Shown here: positions 10,335 through 25,017 of the stretch, piece by piece | How positions within the stretch are numbered: the first letter of the stretch is position 1 | How the letters are laid out: each line of letters begins with the position of its first letter | From: Channa striata | Taxonomy: Eukaryota; Chordata; Actinopteri; Anabantiformes; Channidae | Assembly: GCA_033026295.1 (NCBI GenBank) | Contig: CM065169.1 | Location: 8,166,462 to 8,230,461 of the forward strand | Reading direction: 5' to 3' | DNA length: 64,000 nucleotides | Position numbers and translations under genes: made by a program | Notes under the pieces: generated by a model | The model's input: only the letters and a program-made list of their open reading frames with translations | What the model was told of the DNA's origin: nothing | Database searches by the model: none

Positions 10335-11786
10335 CTAAACCATCTCAGTCTGGCCTCTCTCCTGCACCTTCTTCACCTCAGCCCCCTGTAACTTCACGCT
10401 TCTACCTTGCTCCCTCTCATTTAGACACATGTATTCTGTCTTGCTACAACTGACTTTCATGCCTCTTCTTTCCAGAGCAAACCTCCACCTCTGCAGCTGT
10501 TCCTCCACCTGCTCTCTACTCTCACTGCAAATCACAATGTCATCTGCAAACATCATTGTCCAGGGAGATTTCTGTCTGACCTCATCTGTCAACCTGTCCA
10601 TCAGCATAGCAAACAAGAAGGGACTCAAAGCCGATCCTTGGTGTAGTCCCACCTCCACCTTGAACTCCTCTGTCTGACCTACGGCACATCTCACCACCGT
10701 CATGCTTCTCTCATACATGTCCTGAACTACTCTGACGTTCTTCTCTGCCACTCCCGACATCCTCATACAGTACCACAGCTCCTCCCTCGGCACCCTGTCA
10801 TACGCTTTCTCTAAATCCACAAAGACACAATGCAGCTCCTTCTGACCATCTGTGTACTTTTCCATCAACAACCTCAAAGCGAAAATGGCATCAGTGGTGC
10901 TCTTACGGGGCATGAAACCATACTGCTGGTCACAAATCTCCACCTCCTTCCTAAGCCTGGCCTCCACTACTCTTTCCCACAGCTTCATTGTGTGGCTCAT
11001 CAGCTTTATCCCTCTGTAGTTGCTGCAGTTCTGCGTGTCACCCTTGTTCTTAAAGATCGGCACCAGAACGCTTCTCCTCCATTCCTCAGGCATCTTCTCA
11101 CTCTCTAAAATCCTGTCAAACAGACTTGTCAGAAACTTCACTGCTGTCTCTCCTAGACACTTCCACACCTCCACAGGTACGTCATCAGGACCAACAGCCT
11201 TTCCGCTCTTCATCCTTTTCAGAGCCTTCCTCACCTCATCCTTTCTAATCTCTGCTATATTCTGCTCCACAACATCCACATCTTCCTCCCTTCTTTCCCT
11301 GTCATTTTCCTCATTCATCAGCTCCTCAAAATCCTCCTTCCATCTTCTCTGCACACTCTCCTGGCTTGTTAGCACCTTTCCATCTCTGTCTTTAATCACC
11401 CTTATCTGTTGCACATCTTTCCCATCCCTATCTCTCTTTCTGGCTATCCTGTACAAGTCCTTCTCTCCTTCCTTCGTGTCTAACCTGTCATACAGCTCAT
11501 CGTAAGCTTTCTGTTTGGCCATTGCCACCTCCGTCTTCACTCTGTGCTGCACTTCCTTGTACTCCTGTCTACTTTCCTCAGTCCTTTCTACATCCCACCT
11601 CATTTTAGCTAACCTCTTCCTCTGGATGCAGTCCTGTACTTCCTCATTCCACCACCAAGTGTCTTTATCTTCTTTCCTCCTTCCAGATGACACACCAAGC
11701 ACCTTCCTACCTGTTTCCCTGATTAAATCTGCTGTAGTTTCCCAGTCATCTGGAAGCTCTTCCTGCCCACACAAAGCCTGTCTCAA
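10335..11786 (-). pseudogene. LINE reverse transcriptase domain, long open frame
   Basis: A 483-codon open frame carries the ordered reverse-transcriptase motifs. These are GKAVGPDDVPVEVWK near 195-209, QYGFMPRKSTTDAIFALR at 288-305, VFVDLEKAYDRVPR at 321-334 with the first catalytic aspartate, and GLHQGSALSPFLF at 380-392. FADD follows at 413-416, with the other two catalytic aspartates. The catalytic set is therefore intact. The last eight residues (ERGQTEMV) are out-of-frame read-through caused by an internal deletion, and the upstream link to the endonuclease is broken by stops. The enzyme would copy LINE RNA at the insertion site. This copy cannot make the full polyprotein. The absence of stops over 1.4 kb suggests modest age. 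Confidence 0.9.
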
Positions 11787-11995
11787 CTTCTACCTAAACT
11801 TCTACCACAAGTTTCTTCATTCTTTAGCTTCCACCACTTTGTCTTTTTTTCTGACTTTCCTCTCTTCTTCTTCCTGACCACCAGAGTCATCTTACACACA
11901 ACAATGCGGTGCTGTCTGGCTACACTCTCTCCTACCACCACTTTACAGTCACTAACCTCTCTCAAATGACCTCGTCTACATAGGATGTAGTCCAC
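11783..11995 (-). pseudogene. LINE inter-domain segment in a shifted frame
   Basis: The frame reads MDYILCRRGHLREVSDCKVV, then RQHRIVVCKMTLVVRKKK, the part that normally follows the endonuclease (VDYILCRR). It is displaced from the endonuclease frame by a frameshift near 11985 and ends in a stop before the reverse transcriptase frame. It is a broken portion of the same polyprotein. Confidence 0.75.
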
Positions 11996-12795
11996 CTGTG
12001 TACTCCACTCTTGTATGTCACTCTGTGTTCCTCTCTCTTCTGGAAGTAAGTGTTGACTACAGCCATTTCCATCCTCTTAGCAAAGTCCACTACCATCTGT
12101 CCTTCTGGATTCCTGTCCTTTACACCAAACCTACCCATCACCTCCTCATCACCTCTGTTCCCCTCGCCAACATGCCCATTGAAGTCTGCTCCAACAACTA
12201 CTCTCTCTCCTCTAGGGATACTCTCTACAACCTCATCAAACTCACTCCAGAATCTCTCCTTCTCTTCTAACTCACAGCCAACTTGTGGAGCATACCCACT
12301 GACTATGTTCACCATCACCCCTTCGATTTCTAGCTTTAAGCTCATCACCCTGTCTGAGGCTCGTTTTACCTCTAGAATATTGTTTACATACTCCCTCTTC
12401 AGGATCACTCCTACTCCGTTTCTCTTCCTATCCACACCATGGTAGAACAGTTTGTATCCTCCTCCAATACTACGTGCTTTGCTGCCCTTCCACCTCGTCT
12501 CCTGCACACACAGTACATCTACCTTCCTTCTCTCCATCATGTCTGCCAGCTCTCTACATTTCCCTGTCATTGTGCCAACGTTAAGAGTCCCTACTCTCAG
12601 ATCTAAGCTCCTGCCTTTCCCCTTCTCTCTCTGACCACGAACCCTTCTGCCTCCTCTCCTTCTACGACCAACAGTACTCCAATTTCCACCGGCACCCTGT
12701 AGGTTAACAGCACCGGTGGCGGTCGTTGTTAACCCGGGCCTCGACCGATCTGGTATGAAAGTGGTATGGATGACTCGCATGGTTGTACTTGGCAA
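11962..12795 (-). pseudogene. LINE apurinic-type endonuclease domain
   Basis: A 277-codon frame contains a basic N-terminal stretch (RRRRGGRRVRGQREKGKG, about 44-61). The endonuclease motifs follow: LRVGTLNVGTMTGK (66-79, with the catalytic Asn), VDVLCVQETRWKG (92-104, with the catalytic Glu) and VVVGADFNGHVG near 200-215. These match the exonuclease/endonuclease/phosphatase fold that nicks target DNA in non-LTR retrotransposons. The expected C-terminal part is lost to a frameshift near 11985, after which the frame reads RWTTSYVDEVI and stops. The first Met at 12795 lies within the usual 5' leader, so the true start is not certain. Confidence 0.88.
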
Positions 12796-12894
12796 ATTTT
12801 TACGCCGGATGACCTTCCTGACGCAACCCTCTCTATTTATCCGGGCTTGGGATCGGCACAGAAGTTACTGGCTTGCAACCCCTGTGGCTAGATT

Positions 12895-12910
12895 TTATTT
12901 TAACGAATTA
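12895..12910. repeat. LINE target-site duplication, 5' side of the element
   Basis: TTATTTTAACGAATTA matches 10096-10111 at 15 of 16 positions and abuts the 5' leader of the LINE. Confidence 0.8.
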
Positions 12911-12984
12911 TTAGCTGATAGGTTAGTAAATAGATTTATCTATTTATTTTTAGTTATTTTATTTTTTAACATTTTTAGTTGTAA

Positions 12985-13042
12985 CAGATATAACCAGACA
13001 AACTATAGTTAAATAACTATTTAGTTTGTCAGGTTATATCTG
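12985..13042. repeat. 21-bp near-perfect inverted repeat
   Basis: The left arm 12985-13005 (CAGATATAACCAGACAAACT plus A) pairs with 13022-13042, with one mismatch. The 16-base spacer itself contains TAGTT/AACTA, so the whole segment can fold into a long hairpin. It lies about 75 bp outside the LINE target-site duplication and is not part of the LINE. Confidence 0.85.
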
Positions 13043-13330
13043 AAGATCTGTGAATCTATGAATTGCTGCCAGGAAAAGGCTGGGAACTAAAAGTAGCCTA
13101 CACAATTACCTACATTATGTTTCGTGACTCAATTTTTTTCACTTATTTGTGAAAACTCCATGGAGACTGGAGCTGGGAAACAACAAGTATCGCTGTGACT
13201 TAGTATTTGATGATTTCAGTCTTTAGTTTCCTTTCTACTGGCAGCATGGACAATGTCTGCAGACTGTCCTGGGTCATGGTGTGAATTGTTTACAAGGCGC
13301 AGGATCTTCAGCAGATCTAATCTGATCTGA

Positions 13331-13542
13331 TCTAAATTGCAGCTTATGTAGCGCTTTTATGCAAAGCGCATTACACCGTTGCTTCATTCACCCATTCACA
13401 AACTCACTCACACACCGATGGTCGTGGCTGCCATGCACGGTGCTAACAAGATGTTCATTTTCTAACCCACTTCAACAAGTAGCCAAAGGGATAGAACCAC
13501 TGAGCCTGTAGTCTGCGGATGACTGCTGAGCTACAGCTGCCA
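13331..13542 (+). mobile_element. Common percomorph dispersed repeat
   Basis: The run TGTAGCGCTTTTATGCAAAG, then TTCATTCACCCATTCACAAA, CACCGATGGTCGTGGCTGCC and CTGAGCTACAGCTGCCAC is a familiar high-copy teleost repeat. It has no coding capacity. The family name is not known to me with certainty. Confidence 0.65.
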
Positions 13543-13544
13543 CA

Positions 13545-16500
13545 TCTGTAAAAAGTTTTTCTTGGTGTGATACAGTTTTGTCAACTTCTGAGGGTCAACT
13601 TTTGGTTAGTTAAAGCTTATTCAAAGCGATTTAATAAATTTTTCTGTGACCTAAGGTTTTAAGTTAATTCAGCTTCAAAACACACAACAACACCTGAACA
13701 TTTGGCTTTTTTACACATAAAAACCATAAACATCACTGAGAGAAAAATTACTGTGGTTTTTGTGGTAGTTTATAATACCCCTTCGTGTAGGTTTTTACCA
13801 TCTTTCACTTTTCGGATTCTTTGTTCACCAGTAGTTTTTTTTACTACCATTAAAGCCTTTTAGCCATCAGAGAGCAATCAGTTCCTCTGGCACTCTTATG
13901 AACAGCTGCAGTAATTTGTCTACATCATGATAATGAATTATCTAGTTATAGTTATAGTGAAAATGTATTCACAGCCTAATAGATTCATGTTATACCCCAA
14001 CATAATGCATGTACAATAATATGTGGGAAAATGTAATGGAAGGTTAAAAATACAGCCACTTTTTCTGTTTATTAAAGATTTTTTAAGTAAACATCCTATA
14101 ATTGCTAAATGAGTGAACCTGCACAGGATGTGAGCTGTGGCTGATATTCAGTCAGATGAAGTTGTAGCCTGATATGCATTAATTCTGATATCTAACTATC
14201 GCTAGCGTCCCCTTATTGCCTTGTTGAGGGTTCCGGCCGCTGTGTGCATACATTCCCAGAGTGGTATGGTTATCCTTCAGCTAGCTTTTGGAGACACTTT
14301 CTCTTAATACAATGTGAGATTAATATATATATACGTGGCTAAATCACACAGCCAGGCCTGCAGGAGACATGAAGCTAAGTAGAACATTTGGGACAGGATG
14401 GATTGGTTAATCACATACGCACTTTGTGACATAAGCAACTGCTTTTCCTTGTCCTGCAGACTCCCTCTGCTCAAGAAAATAAAAGCTTCATTTTGTGTGA
14501 TGTAATATTAGTTGTATTAAAAAAAGACATGTCTGTGAATTTTGTCAAAACACATCATTTTCAATGGAAGTTGAAGGATTTTAAGTGCAACTGTGAGCTG
14601 CCAAATGATAAGTGTGTTAAATATTGGTGAATTGCTGTACTATGTTATAAAGAAAGTTAATAAAAAGAGACTCATAGAGCCATAGCATCTTTGATGATCA
14701 ATATATCCTACTGAAGAACACATAAATCAGTTAAAATAGGTCACAGAAATTAAAATGATGCCAATTGGCTGCCAGTAACAGGGCGACTGTCCTTGGCCCT
14801 GTGGTCCGTATGAATTAAGCCCAAATAAATCAAAGGGATGGACCACAACACCTGTCACTCACTGAAGATGAATAGAGTCTGATATTACCATGTCTCGGCT
14901 GTAAATATTTAGTCCATTTAGACACATGTGTTTGTCTTGTGAATATTTGGTGCTGTTGCTGCTCTAGGTTCCACCAGATAAAATAAAACCTTATGTTCTT
15001 TCTTTAACAATGCTTTTCTCGTTTTTATTGTAAATGCCGTCTGCTGTATTCCAGCTGCCTGTGGAAACACACCACCTCTCTAAACCCTGTACAGAGATCC
15101 TGCTTGCTCAAAATGAGGAAACAATGTCCTAGAATTTATGACAAAAGAAAAATACTGTGAGAAACCACCAATAGAAATTCTTACGTTCTGGCTAATAATT
15201 TGCAAAGATTGAGATTTAACATGTTACGTTAGAGACTGTTAAAGGCTTCATTTTACCAGCAAGTGTGTTATAATAAAAAAGTGTTTTATTGTAAATGCAA
15301 ATGTTCCACTGTCAAAGCTTTTACAAATGTGCTTTCAATTAAAGACTTTATCCACTTCTATTAAATTATAAAGCAGCAGCAGTCCGAGTACTCACACATT
15401 TCACGCAGCAAATACACATCTGTCTAGCTTTATTCATTCTGTTTGCTCATTTTATTTCCATGATTTATAGCATTTAGTATTACTTTGTTCTCCAGTAAAA
15501 TCAAGGCTATTGAGTCCTAAATTGAGGCATATATTTTGTTTCATATTCATTATTTATATAATTCTATTATTGGTCATTTATTCATAACATCACTGTTCTT
15601 CGTAAACCTCATTTAATGCTTGGTTCTATTTGGTTCTCTCTCACAGTTTTTGTTGTTGTTGTTGTTGTTTTATGGTGTGTTTTATATAATTCCAACAACA
15701 GAAATGAACAAAAATAAACACATAAATTACAAGAAATAAGGAGGAAGAAGGGGTTGACGGGTAATGAAGGAAGTAGCTACGGAGAACATACAAAGCTACA
15801 CCGTTTCTGGGACATGCAGGCTAATGTGGCTAGTTCTGGTTAGTCCATAGACCCAGAGGACCAGCTGCTGTGGAAAATACTGAGGGGACATTTAATCACT
15901 GCTGTTTAAGGTCTGGGACAGGAAGGGAGGACATGACTAGGACTAAAGGACAGAACGAGAAGAGAAAAACAAACTAGCTTAAAACTAGCTAAAACTAGCT
16001 TAGTCATGCTACAGATATGTAGTGATGTTGAAATGTGTAAAAAATTGCTAACCAAGTTTGTGTAGACAGAAGTTTATTTTGTGTGTGCTTTGGGTTTCTA
16101 TAACCAGTAACTAGTATTATTTACTAGTTATTTACTTATTATTTTTTCATTAATATGGTTATAAATGTAAATTAGCCATGTGCTTCTGTCATTTTGTTCA
16201 TCCTCTTTATTAGCCACATGCAGATGATTTCAGGCTGGTTCCAGTTATGTTTAAATACATTAAAAGGGAACATGAAATTGCAGTGTGTTGATTGTTAACT
16301 GAGGGAAAATGGGTTAAAAACTGCTGTGTAATCTTTAACCTCCTGCTTTATGAAATGCTAGATCGTTGCATCCTTTGCAGTAGACTTAGGCCTTTTTAAA
16401 GTTTATGCAGGTAAAGGCTGAAATCTCATAACTTGAAAATATTTTACTTTGAAGCAGATTGGACAGTTGAGTTTATACCAAGCTATTGCTGCCTGGATAA

Positions 16501-16790
16501 ACATATGTGGCTCTTTATCATGTAGTTTATGCTCTTCTAAACAATTTGGACACAGACCTAGAAATAGTTTTTCAAAATAAAATCTGGACCTGATGAAGAC
16601 AGGGCTGTAAACTCAGTTTCTCTCAGTCTAACTAGATCTTTCACTTTCCATCCATCAAATTATATTCTTGTTCTAAAATTCATGTTGCCTAAAAGATTCA
16701 TCACAGAATGAACCTCTCTACTGACATCTCAAAGGTCACTGATATCATTTAAAATTCTGGATCTAAAAAGGGTAAAACACAAAGTTCAAA
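13545..16790. other. Gene-poor AT-rich DNA
   Basis: No supported gene or RNA. A short (GTT)n run lies near 15650-15670. Confidence 0.55.
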
Positions 16791-16848
16791 GCAAACACAT
16801 AAAACCATGGTGTATGGCAAAGACAAAAATCAATGGCTGTATTAGTAA
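16791..16848 (+). repeat. 58-bp direct repeat, first copy
   Basis: It is the same as 17077-17134 with one A/G difference. It begins GCAAACACATAAAACCATGG and ends GGCTGTATTAGTAA. Confidence 0.9.
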
Positions 16849-17076
16849 CAAATTTGCATTGTACCACCAAACCAGCCAGATGCTTAGTTTGGTCATGTAA
16901 AAAGCAAAAGGCAAAGTTATTTCCCTCTGAGAATTTTCTTTTAAAAATTCTGCACAAAATACAGATCTAAAAGTTAATATTAATACGGTGGAAACAAGTT
17001 CTATAAGTTGAACCAAGCTTGGTTAAATATTAGTTCATTAGAGACAAAAACACAAGTTAAAGAAACAATAAAATAT

Positions 17077-17134
17077 GCAAACACATAAAACCATGGTGTA
17101 TGGCAAAGACAAAAATCAGTGGCTGTATTAGTAA
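17077..17134 (+). repeat. 58-bp direct repeat, second copy
   Basis: It matches 16791-16848 at 57 of 58 positions, 286 bases away. A second shared phrase, GCAAAAGGCAAAGTTATTTCC (about 16905 and 17476), suggests a larger, broken-up duplication across 16.8-17.5 kb. Confidence 0.9.
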
Positions 17135-18129
17135 ATAAATTTTAATGGTCATAATGTAAATCTGGTTAAACACAAGAGACCATATTAAAGAAACAATAGA
17201 ATTGGACTTTGATAAACCCAAATCAGTCTTTTATCATAAGTTTTTTTCCAGTTTTAGGGACCTCTTATCTGTTTCTCTAAAGAAATCACAAACAATGAAC
17301 AAGTTTGTTTTATGAATTATTAATATACAACAACAGAATACATAGATATATGTGTATATGGAAATGGACACATGGAACAAAATTAGTTTGGACAATAAAA
17401 CATAAAATTAACTTTTAAGAATGAACATCGGCTGGGATGATTTGGGCGCAACTCAGTAAAAACAGGAAAAATACTTGCAAAAGGCAAAGTTATTTCCAGA
17501 TTCTCAGAAATAAGAATAATTGTTGTTCTGCCAAATTGTTCTTTTTGCTGAAACTCAATTCAAGCTGCTTTGTTCGATTTGAACAAATATGTACAACCTT
17601 CATTTTTGTCGCCACAGTTGAATTTGTATTTGCAAATTCATCCTAGCGATTCTTTCTTGCATCAAGCCCAAATTCCATCAAATAATAACAAAAGTAACAT
17701 ATCACAACTGTTCTACTTTACTTTGAAGATTAAAATACATGATATAATACATGTGTTTCCCATTAACTTGCATGTTTGGGTGTTGAGATGAGCCGATGCA
17801 ATCAGAACATCACATGGCAAATTGGCTTTGTCTAATATCTGGTAACACAAAGTATGAACACACAGCAATTTGGAAAGTAACAAGAACTAACATGAACATT
17901 AATAATTAAACAAATTATCACACGTTGAGTTAATATAAATGTAACATGATCATATGTCTGTTTACATTGGCAGGTGGCACCCTCTAAGCTGTGCTCATAT
18001 TGCACTGCCCAATAGGACTTAGAGGGAGCAGTGATCCATAGCAATATTAACTGTGTACCATCCACATTGCTAACAATGGGTTGTAGTTTGAACACAGAGC
18101 TGCATTCCTTCTGTCAGAGACAAGTCTTC

Positions 18130-18532
18130 AAGATGGCGCTGTTTTGGTGCACGCTACTTTATGTTGTTTTGTGTTTTAATTCAGTTTTCCCCGGACATAA
18201 ATTCTTCCAGCCCCTTCCCTCTGGCAAGAATTTCCGGTCCATTAAGACCAGGACCTCATGCCACAAGAACAGTTTTTTCTCCACTGCAGTCAGCCTGCTG
18301 AATAGTGGCCAAATCCCTGCCCGATAACACCCTCCCCCAAACCCAAGGACAGTCACTTTATCTTGCACACCTGCACAAATTTATTGTGTTATTGTATTAT
18401 AGTACTTTGTAAAAAAAAAATTTTTTTTTCAGATTTTGTTGTGTGACATGTCTACACCAAGACAAATTCCTTGTACCATTAAGTGTTCTTAACTGTGCTT
18501 GGCAATAAACAATTTCAGATTCAGATTCAGAG
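18130..18532 (+). mobile_element. 3' end of a Rex1-type LINE
   Basis: An open stretch encodes FFQPLPSGKNFRSIKTRTSC and then NSFFSTAVSLLNSGQIPAR. This is like the C-terminal end of Rex1-type reverse transcriptase ORFs. After the stop come an AT-rich 3' UTR, GCAATAAACAATTTC and a tail of CAGATTCAGATTCAGA repeats, the simple-repeat ending of these LINEs. The rest of the element is missing (5' truncation), as is usual for LINE copies. Clade assignment rests on the tail and on the LLN-type C-terminus. Confidence 0.65.
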
Positions 18533-18904
18533 TAAGTGAGTGACCGGTGACTGGCTGCTCCAGCCAATGATGCGATTCACATATGTGCTGCCGCCGGTGT
18601 TTTATCTTAGCATATGATGCTAAGTGACACTTTATAATAATGGCAAAACAAACAGGCAGTGGCGCATCCCCTCACTACACAGGTAATGAACAAGATTTTA
18701 GTCATTTTCATTGTAAGTGAACTAAAGCACTTAAATAAAAATATTATATATATATAACAGAAATGTAAATGCTGCAATTTGATTAGTAACTTCACACGTC
18801 TGATGTTGCTCACAGAGGTCCAAGGGACGCTCAGGGACTTTGTGTGTTTGCTCAGACAAATCGAAAATGAAAGGGAACATTTCTCTGGATCCTTTATATA
18901 CTTT

Positions 18905-19310
18905 TTTTTTAGGACTATCTGTTATTTGTGTAGCTTTTAATTTAAAACTGACCAATGGTATTGCAGTTGTTTTAAAATGTATAGCTACAAAAAGTATAAA
19001 TAATTTTCAGTAGAGGTGTGTTTTTATAAAAACGAAACAATAGAGTCAATACTCTGCCAATAATTTTCACAGTGTTCTTAACTAAACACTTGCACAGTAT
19101 GTTGTTTTTGTCACGTTTGATTGTATTTCATTTGTCATATGTTTGTTCAGTTATACCTGTCATCTGCCTGAAAAACCCATTGGCGCTGTATCGATTTCAT
19201 GGTTCTATTGCTGGGAGTCCATTCTATAAAAGTCTGATAATCACATGTCATGGCACAGTAACTCAGCAGAGTAGGTCATTCGAAATACAGAGGAACTGAA
19301 GGCTACAGAC
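18905..19310 (+). promoter_or_regulatory. Promoter of the decayed lectin copy
   Basis: TATAAAAG lies at 19225-19232, 79-86 bases before the ATG. CTGCCTGAAAAACCC and ATTTGTGTAGCTT recur from the promoter of the intact copy. The element may still be able to start transcription, which is inference. Confidence 0.6.
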
Positions 19311-21720
<2,410 letters not shown>

Positions 21721-21724
21721 CGGG

Positions 21725-24700
21725 TTTAATGTCTTCACTCAACTATTTTCTCTTTTTGATTATTCGGTGTTAAATGATCCCAGTTTAGAGGCTCTGGTTT
21801 AACAATTTATCTGGGCAGTGGTCAAGTCACAATAACCAGTTGATTCAGTTGTATCATGATTCTGTCTTGAATGACACAGTAGAAGTAATAATTGACAATA
21901 ACTGTCTTCACTTGTTGATGGACAGTGTTGTTAGTAATTTACATCTAAAATCTACTTTCTTTTCTGTCGCATTAAAAAACATCATAATATAACAAACTTC
22001 TTGTGGCCTAAAATAGGATATCAGATTTTGGGGTTTATCTGTGCTTTTTAATAGCATTTGTTTATGAATAAACATTCTTTATCTTATACTTCTTCCTATT
22101 ATTATTAATTGCAGTATTACTGGAGTTAAAATGGTAGATTTGTTATGTGTTGGACATTTTTGACATTGACCAAACACTGTAAAAACACCTTACTAGTCTT
22201 TTACCGTTTTTTACTTCCAAAAGGTTTGTGTCCCACCCATTTTTAAGTGCCACTCCCATAGACAAATTTCCACTTCCATCACTGCCCAGAAAGAAATTCA
22301 CCTGTTACAGCAGCCCAGTGACCAATAAGGAGGAAGAGCAATAAGGCACAATGTGAGTAGTAAGTCCTCAGGGAGCTATGGTAAAAAGACATATTATACT
22401 AAAAGTTAGAGCTGACAATAAAGCTATTGTGTACAGAACATATTTTGCAGTAAGCAACAGATCAGGAATATGTGACATAAAACTGTGTAAGGGATGTTAA
22501 GGGACAAAACTTGGTAAGTTTAAAACGGGATATGTTTAAGTTGCAGGATAAAGTACATGAAAACAAAAGGCCACATACAGTGACGTAACACACATACGTT
22601 ATTATTAAAGTAACCGTGTGTCTCAGAGGAACTTTTCACAATAGAACAATTATAAGTGCAGTGTGGTCAAGTTGTGTTTAAAATAATTTCTTAATAAATA
22701 ACAAATGTAGTTTTTATCATAGTTTTGCATATTAAAACACTGTCAAGATGTATGATTTATGACAATGTATATATTTATATACTCATCTCTGATCAATGAC
22801 CTTATAGAGGCAAACTATTAAAAAAAGTAAATATAAGTAAAGGTAATATTAAATAATGTGTGTCATATATCAATGGTGAACATACTGGACGGGATGTAGA
22901 GAAAAAGCTGTTATTCTTCTTCAGGAGTTTAACCCATTGTATGTCCAGTGATGTGGAGCATAATGCAAACTCACAGAGTGGGAACTGCTCATACAGAATG
23001 AACTGGGGTTATAAAATATAAACCTCAGGCATGAAATAACTCCAATAACCCAAATCTACCAGTGAGGGATGTAATAGGGCAATTCATCAAACAGCTGTTG
23101 AGCAGCAGAGCACAAAGTTACAAAAACGGGACAGATTATAGCCCAACGTCAACTCACTGCCTCCTGGTATGTTTTACAAGTTTTTAATTTAACATGTGGC
23201 AGGATGTGTAAAAGGTAAACAGAACGAACACTCATACTTAACTTACAGTTGTAGCACATTTGGACATACTGAAGTCCCATAGCTGTTAAGTCAGGTGGAC
23301 ATTGTGCACGTTTTATTAATCATGTAGAATGATCACTACTCACTACATTTCTTAAACAGACTTTTAGTTCTGTATTTCTGTACTTTTAGCTTTTACATTT
23401 TCCTGCAGTCGTGCTGTGTCCTAGTGAGTTAAATAAACTAATAGCTTAGATATGTAAATTCCTAATGACATGGTTGGTTTTTAAAGTTTATTTACATTTA
23501 CCTGCTAGTTTCAGTAGCGGAGATATAAGTTCGGCTACTGAGATTTTTGGAGGCTGATACCTGATACCTATGTGTTTTTACTGCATCCAATGTAATTGTA
23601 TTTCAGCATTGTTCAAACGCAGAAATAAAACTAATGCATAAAATAAACAAAATAAAAAAACACAGCAGCACGACAACATCCTGCAACAACATATGACTTG
23701 ACACCTGTCGCTCAGAAGCTTGTAAAAATCTGGCATACATTTATCAGCGCAGTGCTTATCAGACAAGAAAAACAGCACGAGAAGAAAAGCATGAGGACTG
23801 AGGAGTAACACAATGCCTCAGTGAAGACATTTGACCCTCACAACAGATCGTGCTTGCCCATAGAAAAGTTCATTTAGATATCTGACGAGAGACCGTGTGG
23901 GAGGAAAAAGGAGGGGGAGACGTGGGGGAAGGACTCAGCAGGCCTGTGTCTCTGATGAGCCAGTGCCCACATGGTGAAGTGGACAACACATCCTCACTAA
24001 ATGCATTCAAGACAGAAGATAAAAAATTGCTGTAAACGTCATTGCTAATTTATTTCTAATATATTTCATATTTTGGGAATTTGCCTTTGTTCCTTCACAC
24101 AAAAGCAAAGGCAGCAACAAAGCAGCCCAACTTGAATAAATGAAGCCACAAATCAGTGTACAGACACACTAACACTGTACAAGTGTTTCCCCTCTTGTTC
24201 TTTTCATTCTCTGCTGCTTTTTATTTATTTGTGTACGTGTCTCTGGCCGTTGCTCTGACCTTCAGTATCTTTCTATGAGGCTTTATGGTTTGCAGATGGT
24301 GTAACAGCTCAGCTTTGACACAAAAAGCCATTCATTTATATTACATTTTTTCAGTGTGTAAATGTGCCCTTATGAGGTTCTGGCCATTTGGATTGGATTA
24401 ATTTTTAGAAACTCACCATCTTAAAGGGGCAGTCAGCAACATTAGAACATGCACTTCGACAAAGTTGGGGGAGTCTCAAGAGCAATTGCTGTGTCCGAAT
24501 GTGGATGTCCAGCTAAACTGTTTTTCATTAGTGCCACCTAACTTAAAATCAACCTTTCAATGCAAGTGTCAGGCTTAAGGTGAGATCTTTATCATCAGCT
24601 TTTACAACGTTGTCATATCAAAAGGAGGCACTTTACAAATGAAATGCAATGAGAATTAAGGGTGTGAAGATCATGTCTTTGACCTTTAACCTGTCATATT

Positions 24701-24985
24701 GTCCTTGATCCTTTGAACCATTTCAAAGTTATTTTTTCGTTTATGTAACACTCATCCGTGTTTCTGCATGGTGACTAGATTAAATACCTAAAGACAAACT
24801 TCGGTTGCCACATCCTTGAAGGTGCAAATAACTGCACAGTCCCACATGTCTATTTGCTTGTGTAGACATCTGTGATCACAATTGTCTGTCGACTGTCTGC
24901 ACTACAAGCTCACAGACAGCTGACACAGTGGATTGTTTTTCCTCGGTGGCTTCACAAAGTATTCAGCTCTTTTAACCCTTACTGA
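21725..24985. other. Gene-poor DNA after the lectin pseudogene
   Basis: The first 250 bases correspond to the lectin 3' UTR, with ATTAAA near 21971. Beyond that no gene, RNA or family repeat is supported. Confidence 0.5.
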
Positions 24986-25017
24986 GTTAAAGATGTACAG
25001 CCAAGTCCATATTTACA

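Larger units (their letters stand above)
10112..12894 (-). mobile_element. RTE-type (Expander-like) LINE, nearly full-length but broken
   Basis: On the minus strand the element runs from a 5' leader (GTTGCAAGCCAGTAACTTCT, then CCGGATAAATAGAGAGGG) through an AP-endonuclease domain and a reverse transcriptase. It ends with ATTCGCTGTGGCGACCCC and a short AGTAGTAG tail. The order, with a single long reading frame, endonuclease before reverse transcriptase, and a simple trinucleotide tail, fits RTE-clade elements of teleosts. A 16-bp target-site duplication with one mismatch brackets it, so insertion happened by ordinary target-primed reverse transcription. The copy is defective. It has a frameshift near 11975-11995, stops near 11783-11810, and an internal deletion with frame change near 10350-10362. 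The clade name is by recognition and should be confirmed by alignment. The many + strand open frames across it are antisense shadows. Confidence 0.88.

Noticed and set aside
10429..12634. Several + strand open frames of 60-161 codons
   Set aside because: They are antisense to the RTE LINE reading frames and are serine/leucine-rich because of the complementary strand. No independent coding evidence.
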